Shown here in pieces: positions 39,833 to 52,500 of a stretch of DNA of 52,500 nt. Within the stretch, counting starts at the first letter, position 1. Each line of letters opens with the position of its first letter. The notes below the pieces were generated by a model. The model did no database searches. It was given only the letters and a program-made list of their open reading frames with translations, and was not told the DNA's origin. The stretch spans positions 1,541,355 to 1,593,854 of the forward strand of contig OZ026552.1 of assembly GCA_964020155.1 (NCBI GenBank). The letters run 5' to 3'. The stretch is from Chondrilla cf. caribensis. Lineage: Eukaryota; Porifera; Demospongiae; Chondrillida; Chondrillidae. The position numbers and the translations under genes are program-made.

Positions 39833-40346
39833 GCGTGCAAGCGAAAAGGGCCCTTAGCCATTGTTATCAAAATGTTCAGAATGTATCAAAACAGCCAAAT
39901 AATGCAAAATTTTCGGTTTTCGTTTTATTCGATCAAATTGCTTATACAGTGATAAAGAATAAGTTCTGAAAGCGTCGTATCGATACGATTCGTAATTTTC
40001 GAGAACGAAGCATTTTCGGCAAACGTTCAAAGTCGCCATTTTAAATTATACGGAGTAATGCGGTTCCATCTTGAATGCGGATTCGCCTTGAATGACGTCA
40101 TGAACATCCATTGGTCAGTATGCCATTACATCTTCAGTATACGGATCCAGTGCCAGAAACGGAAATGACCCAGTTATCCGTTATAACGTTGCGCGGAGGG
40201 ACTCAAACAAAGACCTGTAGCGCATAAATAGTCGCTCCTATGATCTAAATGATTGCGCCATCGTCTGCAGAGTGGAATAGGCTATCGAACAATACCAAAA
40301 ACGCGCATTCGACAAAAAATCGCTAAGGGCCCTTTTCGCTTGCACA
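39833..40346. mobile_element. Non-autonomous DNA transposon with terminal inverted repeats
   Basis: The left end GTGCAAGCGAAAAGGGCCCT and the right end AAGGGCCCTTTTCGCTTGCA are inverted copies, about 510 bp apart. No transposase. A diverged internal copy in opposite orientation is at 45860-46170 (shared stretch GGAGCGACTATTTATG). Confidence 0.75.
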
Positions 40347-40915
40347 TACACAAATGTATTTTGAACAATATTAACCTATAACCGCAAATTCACGGAAAGT
40401 GAATGAGAATTCTTTATTAATGTTTACATAGCGCGAATATGACCCCTTTTCGCGTGGACGGTCACATATAATGGACTATACGTACCCACGTGTATCCATT
40501 CTTTGCACAAACACGCCCAACACATGCAGGAACTCACAGTGTCATACGTACCTCAACGTACTCAGTATTAGTTGCAGGGAACTGACATGCGTAGAATGTT
40601 ATCAACAGCGACAAAAGGGTCCCTGGCCTCATAGCGTCACTGCTTCTTTTTCTTCAAGTACTTATTTATGGTCGAGACGGTGGTCTTAATCTCTAGGTGT
40701 TTGGCAACGGAAGCATAGGGATTCAGGAAGACCGTAGTGTCCGAAATTTTCGCAGGACGTAATTTTTGCTAATCGCTCGATTTATTAGTCTAGCTAGCTA
40801 GACCGTCCCCAAGAGGCGCCGAGGGGCGGAAAGGGAAGGGACAGTCTAGCACAAGTAGCGATTAGTTCACACCTGCCAATTAAGAAATAACACATATAGA
40901 GTTTCTACGGCTCAC

Positions 40916-41137
40916 CATATACCCCGTACGTGTTAACATAGATTCTCTATGTCCAGTCAGAGCAACGTCAATTCCAAAGACGAGACCAGCTGCAGACAGG
41001 TTGGGAATACCTATCATGGACAATTGCAGCTGGAACGTGATATGCTTCAGTTCCTCACCTGCTGATGTCGACAATATCAGGAGTAGAAGAAGAACCTTCG
41101 AATTCGAAAGGAAACACAGTAGAGATATGGTCTCCAT
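40916..41137 (-). CDS. Signal-peptide exon, degraded copy of the VFT exon 1
   Basis: The sequence begins with a Met and LLLLLILSTSAG and is a clear duplicate of exon 1 at 5627-5872, but it diverges after FGIDVAL and lacks the LPDY helix. It stays open to a GTGAGC donor in phase 0 (74 codons). The first known exon of copy B (36012-36185) needs a phase 0 partner, so this could supply its signal peptide. It may equally be a pseudo-exon. The intervening 4.7 kb holds two retroelement fragments. Confidence 0.45.
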
Positions 41138-42193
41138 TATGATGTAGGTAATCATGTGGTCTATGAATACACTTAATCAATATTCTGTGATCAATCAACT
41201 CTAATGCACCATTATTTAATGTAATATTTTAACAATAATTATGCAGAGAGCAAAGAAAACATGTATAGCTCAGGCAATCCAAAGAATATTTACATTGGGA
41301 AAATAAAATACTGAATGAAATAATATTGTGTGGCATATAACAATACACAAAACTATAGACTGAGTAGTTACCAGCTAAATTCTGTTTTAACGGCCCTGAA
41401 TGTTCACTGTTTCACCATAATGCTACGTGGTGTGAATCGTTTGAAAATTAACATTAAACACACAATTCTTCGGTATGCAAGAAAACACAAATTTGGGAAG
41501 ACCACTAAGTCCCAAATTTGGGGAGATTATTACTGACACAAAACTAGCAACTTTCGTGCAAGATCAGAAGATTCTCAGGCAGAACATGGAACCCAATTGC
41601 ACCCTAATCTTGTTGATAAACAGGTTGTTATTCAGATAGCTAACACCTGGAATTAATAATTATTGAAAACACGTCTCAACATCATCTGATTCATCACAAG
41701 TTTTGGCCTTATTGTGGGAATACTTGGGTTAATATCGTACTGGGATTGGACATAATACAGGTATACTTACTGTTGAAACCAAAGCAGCGAAATATATACT
41801 CTGCATTCATTGTAGAACAAAATGCATACTGAAATTATGACCAAATTAAATTGCTGCTAAATTCAACAACCACACAATGTCATACAGAATCCAATGGTGA
41901 ATAAATGTGACGCTAGATGTGATCTGAAACTCATGATTACTATATAGCTGACCATGGTGCATGTGGCTGTAAGTTAAATGAAAGTGTTGTCGATTTTAAT
42001 TTCTCTCCATGCACTTTCCTTTCTTCCCAGATACTGAATTAGCTCGAACCTTGAGAGTCAGAAGGAAACACAACAAATTTAGTCAGTCACACTCATTCAA
42101 TATTACCTTCCACACTGTACACTGCAAAGACCATCCATACACATGTGGAATGTTACACAATGAGTGTGTACAATTAACTATTATAATTATATG

Positions 42194-42229
<36 letters not shown>

Positions 42230-42748
42230 GTGAATTATATATATATTATAATAGTGAATTGTATATATAATATGCAATGTCCAAATACAATGTGAATTGA
42301 GCAAGATGTAGAGGTGGAGGATGCTAATGCGAGACTTACAGAGACTTTGAAATGCTCTTCATCTAATAAACCTATTGCAATTTTATGCTGCAAAGTAATT
42401 GACATATCCATCCTAGCCTCGCCCTACAATAAGCAGTAAGAAATATTAAAACACACCTATGATCATTCCTCGGAATACTATGGTGTGTATGTGTGCATGC
42501 TTTGTGTTCACATATTACAAACCTTCACAGGTATAATTCGTTCAATCAGGCTCATAGTACTAGGAGATCTAGACTTCACTTGGATGGAGTACAAGTTTAG
42601 TTCCCCTTTATAATTTCGGGGTCCTTTCCAGGATACATTCAATTGTAGCAAGCCGCATTGTTGTTCATACAAAGGCCTCACAATCAGATTACGAACCTTC
42701 CATGGACGTGAACCTTGAATGGGAATATAGAATTAAATGTGCACAATA

Positions 42749-42750
<2 letters not shown>

Positions 42751-42819
<69 letters not shown>

Positions 42820-42830
42820 TGTGTGTGTGC
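42751..42830. repeat. (GT)n microsatellite
   Basis: Nearly pure GT tract just upstream (gene sense) of fragment D exon 42523-42713. Confidence 0.95.
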
Positions 42831-43249
42831 ATTCATGCATGCGTGTAAGCACAATGTACAGTAGTTGCAATGTTATTTACCTCAATTTATATCTTTGAAA
42901 AGGATCCTTCCTGAATGTGATAAAATATTACATGATTGCTTACTCACACATGGGTTTATCAAAGGAGGTTTGCTCATATAATGTGATATCTGCACACTTC
43001 TTTTGATATGTGAACAGTTACTAAATGTCTTCATCTGTTTGATTATTCACCATGGCAACTGACAAAAATAATCACAGTCACCTATTCTCCCACTCGTTCC
43101 CCATGTATACTCAGTTATATGGAACAATGGTTATAAGTCACTACTCTTTTTCTCCATGTTCCGTTTCATAAACTTAAATGACAGAGATGACTTGCTTAGT
43201 TAATGCTCTGCTCAAAGGCTATGATGATCCGTAAAATCCTTTGTATAGG

Positions 43250-43435
43250 TACTCATTAATCTGCCACAATTTTTTTTCAAAGAATAATATTATGGTGGGT
43301 TAACAAGTTTGGCAGTCATTAACTGGATATTCATTGGTACTTGTACACTATATTGGTATTGAGAAATGGTGGCGGATTGAAAAGTTTGGCGGATAATGTG
43401 ATGGCATATTAACAAGAATTAACTGTACAAAAGAC
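43250..43435. mobile_element. Diverged MITE, related to those at 466 and 51819
   Basis: Contains TAATCTGCCACAATTTTTTT and ends TTAACAAGAATTAACTGTAC, similar to the CAGTGAATTCTCGTTAATCC family in opposite orientation. Confidence 0.4.
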
Positions 43436-44294
43436 ATGGAGAACATTGAGATTCATCTGTATGAGTTTCACTAATCAGATGGAGGGGAGTGAAGCTATTT
43501 CCCTTTTCTGGATGCCAAGTGGGTCTATGAAAGTATAAAGTAATGTATACCATTCCTGTTAGTACGCATGGTGTACGTATGTATGGGTCGGAAATATATC
43601 AGGGAAGGTGCAGAATCTATTTAATCATTCTTGCCAAGAGATTGACATGGAAAAGAACTAACCTCATGCACCAAGTACAGCCATAATGGCAGTGTAATTG
43701 TGCAACAACAATCCTTTGCATTGAGTGAGGATGTATCCTCCCTAGGTCAAACTTGATAACATTTCAGAAAATTGCAATAATTTTTCAGGACAATCCGTGA
43801 TGCTTACAAGACAACTGAGTTAACATCAAACTATTTTCAAAGGGAAAGATTGGAGCTAAATCTGTCAGACTTGTACAATTTCCTAGCCAGGACCATTAAT
43901 ACTACAAAATCATAGTTTGTGCCTGCATTTGTCACTTCAAAGGGACGGCATGAGACTACACACATACACATAGATAATACATTAGGCACTGTTAGATAAT
44001 GTACCTACACATAGATGGCATTGCAACACACGTACATTATCCACAGGGTAGTGCACACCCTAAAAAAAAAAAAAAACTTTGACACATCATACTTTCAGTA
44101 GTGTGATTTCATTGTATTATACATGTATACTGAAAAAATGTTTCATCATTGAACAATACACACTCACCATCTGATGATGACCGGAATGAGAAGTTGGCAA
44201 CTACAGAACCCCACAGGGAGAATGCCTCAACTGTTCCTTCAACCTTTGTGTAGGGAAGCTGATCGGTCAGTGTCAGAGAGGAGGAAGAGGTCTA

Positions 44295-46409
44295 GGTACA
44301 GGAAGTAGTAGACAGTAGTGAACATCATTATGATTGGTCTTGGTACAGGAAGTAGTAGACAACAGTGAACATCATTATGATTGGTCTGGGTACAGGAAGT
44401 AGTAGAGGTCGGTAAGCATCATTATGATTGGTATGGATACGCAATGGTATGCAATTGGAATATAGGAAAATCTTCTCAATGAAGCCTTATAAATACAGTA
44501 AAATTGAATAAAAAATATTACATTGGAACCACATGCAATAATGTCTTAGAATTAAAAATGTCACTAATAGCCTGATAGAAATAGAACCACTTAGGACGTC
44601 TTAATCGATTTACTGGGTGCTTATATGTAGTAGCCCTACAGACTATAACACCCTTCCCAGTATAAATAAGATCCCTCAGCCTACGTTTATACACTTGCTC
44701 AACATCAGAACAAGGACCACCTCCTACCTGAAGACAATGGGCCCCTCAAACCATTCCACTGTGAGGTTCTACTTCATTCTACAGTACACCATGCAGGAGA
44801 TATCTTTTACTACAGAAACACTAACTTTGCCACTTTTCTACCTTGGGGTAATGACAAAAAGATCTGATCAAGTAGTAGTGAACATGTTTTGAATTATCCT
44901 GCTGAATTTTATTTGAGCTTCAACCTGAATATTCAGCTACTCCATTAGATTTATCAGTTTCAACAGAAAAATCGTAGCAGTTTATGCCAAAGCTTAGGCC
45001 ATATTATACATACGGTAGGAGGCGAAAGTTGGTTAACGTAGCGTTTCGTAAAGATGACAACGGAAGCATTGGATTCAGGAAGACCGACAATGTACTAAAT
45101 GAATCAGGCAAATTCTCCCAGCGTCATTTTTATATCCCGGCCGCGGGTCATGATCAATTTTTGATACGTATAGGCTCATTCTTGTCAAAAAATAATTGAT
45201 GATCTGCCTATACATATACCAACATCAATTTCCATCCCATCCATGTGAATGGCGGCCGGGGTAATCTTAGCAAACACATGCAGTATATCTGTAGATTGTG
45301 AAATTTTGTGTTATATTGCAATTCCTGGACTAAAAAGCTAAGGTTAACATTCAACAGTATTGTAATACTCTCCGGCAGAGCATTTCAATGATGTAAAAAC
45401 GCAAAATTAATACATGAATTAATTAAAGTGCAAAAGATGTACTTTTTCTCTGATTTGTGGCCGCTCACACATTATAATAATTGTAAGAATCAATAAATAA
45501 TAATATTATAATGCAATTGATACTTAGGAATAATAACAGTATTATTTGCAGAAAGTTAAAAGTATTACACTACACACCATGCATGCAGCACTTGATGTCC
45601 TACACTGTATATATTAATTATGTTGCATGTACATGCAATAATAATGATAATAATAATAATAGTTACAATGAAATGGAGTAGAAAGCAAGGTGTATACAGA
45701 AAATAATTATGTACACACTATCAAATTAATATCAACAATGAATTATGAAAGAAAATGAGAATAATTAGTTCTGGTTAAATTGGTCCGCTTTCTTTGTAAG
45801 CCTGTGAGATATAAAGGCAATAGAAATTAATTATAAAATTAATAACTAGTCTTTGTGATAATGCTGTCGAACAAGTTGGTAGGGCACTTAAGCAATTTAT
45901 TTTGTATTGGTCGATAGCCCAATCCACAATGCAGTTGATGATGCTATCATTCAGATCATAGGAGCGACTATTTATGTGCTATAGGTCATTTTTTGAGTCG
46001 CTTCACGCAACATTCGTAAAGACAACAGGCTCACTTCAATGTTTGGCACTGGATCTGTATACTGAGGATGTCACATCAAACTGACCAATAGTAATGTATT
46101 ATATAATTCAAGATACAATCCGCATTCGTGTTTAAAGATACACAACTCCATTATAATTCAAAATGGAGACTTCTAACAATTAAGGTCAATTGGGTAGAAA
46201 AGTCTAGTGATTAGCTCTTCCAATCACCGGTTTCCCAATATGAATTCTTTGCCAATATTATGTAGTGTATATTTGATTCTGGTCAAGTACCATTCAAGAA
46301 TTAGAATTCTTAGCTAAGGACACATTGCAGAGAAGACCTAACTCCAAATACACATGATAGTTAGCCATCTTGATCCTCAGCAATGTAATTTGATAATTCA
46401 AAGACATTG
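44295..46409. other. Intergenic stretch downstream of copy C
   Basis: Begins with the roughly 57-bp repeat copied with the duplicated exon (to about 44440). At 44722-44835 the minus strand reads ISCMVYCRMK, a stop, then NLTVEWFEGPIVF, a faint Ig-like pattern and probably not functional. A diverged copy of the 39833 transposon is at 45860-46170. No other gene seen. Confidence 0.5.
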
Positions 46410-52319
<5,910 letters not shown>

Positions 52320-52500
52320 CTGTGATGGAGCAGGATATACACAAATGTATACACAGTACACACATTATATGCAGTACATACAATATATGCAATATTATAC
52401 TGAACACTCACAGTACATACAGTACACACTGCAAACACAGTACACACAAAACATACAGTACACAGTACACATTGCACAAATTGCATACAATGAACACAGT

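Larger units (their letters stand above)
41996..44291 (-). pseudogene. FN3 fragment D (exons 44168-44291, 42523-42713, 42340-42423, 41996-42049)
   Basis: Exon 44168-44291 is a full-length duplicate of copy B exon 23776-23899. It joins in phase 1 to exon 42523-42713 (RNLIVRPLYEQQCGLLQLNV, then SWKGPRNYKG), then in phase 0 to 42340-42423 (LQHKIAIGLLDEEHFKVS) and 41996-42049 (VRANSVSGKK, then a TAA stop). Together they encode an FN3 half and one complete FN3 domain, the same layout as FN3-4/FN3-5 of copy B. No start, TM or kinase is seen. A donor at TCA|GTATCT inside the last exon would also be phase 0 and could lead to exon 36012-36185 of copy B, so D might be the true 5' part of B. Confidence 0.5.

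Noticed and set aside
44722..44835. Ig-like pattern on the minus strand
   Set aside because: Interrupted by a stop codon and without convincing splice sites; noted only as a faint trace.

Overview
The window is animal nuclear DNA, most likely from a sponge or another early-branching metazoan. The grounds are intron-rich genes on one strand, receptor tyrosine kinases (RTKs) of the ROS1/Sevenless type, a GABA-B-like Venus-flytrap (VFT) exon, Penelope-like elements (PLEs), and many (CA)n/(GT)n tracts. The species assignment is inference. No prokaryotic features, rRNA, tRNA or CRISPR arrays were seen.

All recognisable host genes lie on the minus strand. (1) Left edge, about 273-4267: fibronectin III (FN3) and transmembrane (TM) exons of a ROS1-type receptor (copy A), cut by the window edge. 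It lacks one FN3 exon and the beta-propeller region, so it is probably a broken or partial duplicate. (2) 5131-5872: two exons of a GABA-B-like VFT receptor, with signal peptide. (3) 7200-36185 (possibly from 41137): a giant receptor (copy B). I could join 44 exons with every intron phase matching, giving about 2,277 residues without a stop. The layout is FN3-1, FN3-2, YWTD-1, FN3-3, YWTD-2, FN3-4, FN3-5, YWTD-3, FN3-6, Calx-beta, FN3-7, FN3-8, FN3-9, TM, kinase. This is the ROS1 layout plus a Calx-beta domain. The kinase does not look ROS1-like and has HRA in place of HRD, so it is a predicted pseudokinase. (4) 41996-44291: an FN3 fragment (D) containing a duplicated exon of B. (5) 46410-52319: the 3' half of a ROS1-type receptor (copy C) with a complete, apparently active kinase; its 5' half lies beyond the right edge. 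The left and right ends of the window are paralogous (1-1060 matches 51000-52440), so the locus is a tandem array.

Introns and intergenic DNA are full of repeats: two PLE remnants with inverted terminal repeats and hammerhead-like motifs, a third PLE terminal remnant, a large foldback element, Ty3/gypsy and other reverse-transcriptase fragments, several MITEs, minisatellites and long dinucleotide tracts, many beside splice donors.

Functionally, B and C would be cell-surface receptors with large adhesive ectodomains. C should phosphorylate tyrosine. B should bind ligand or partners but probably signals without its own catalysis, perhaps in a complex with an active receptor. That pairing is inference.
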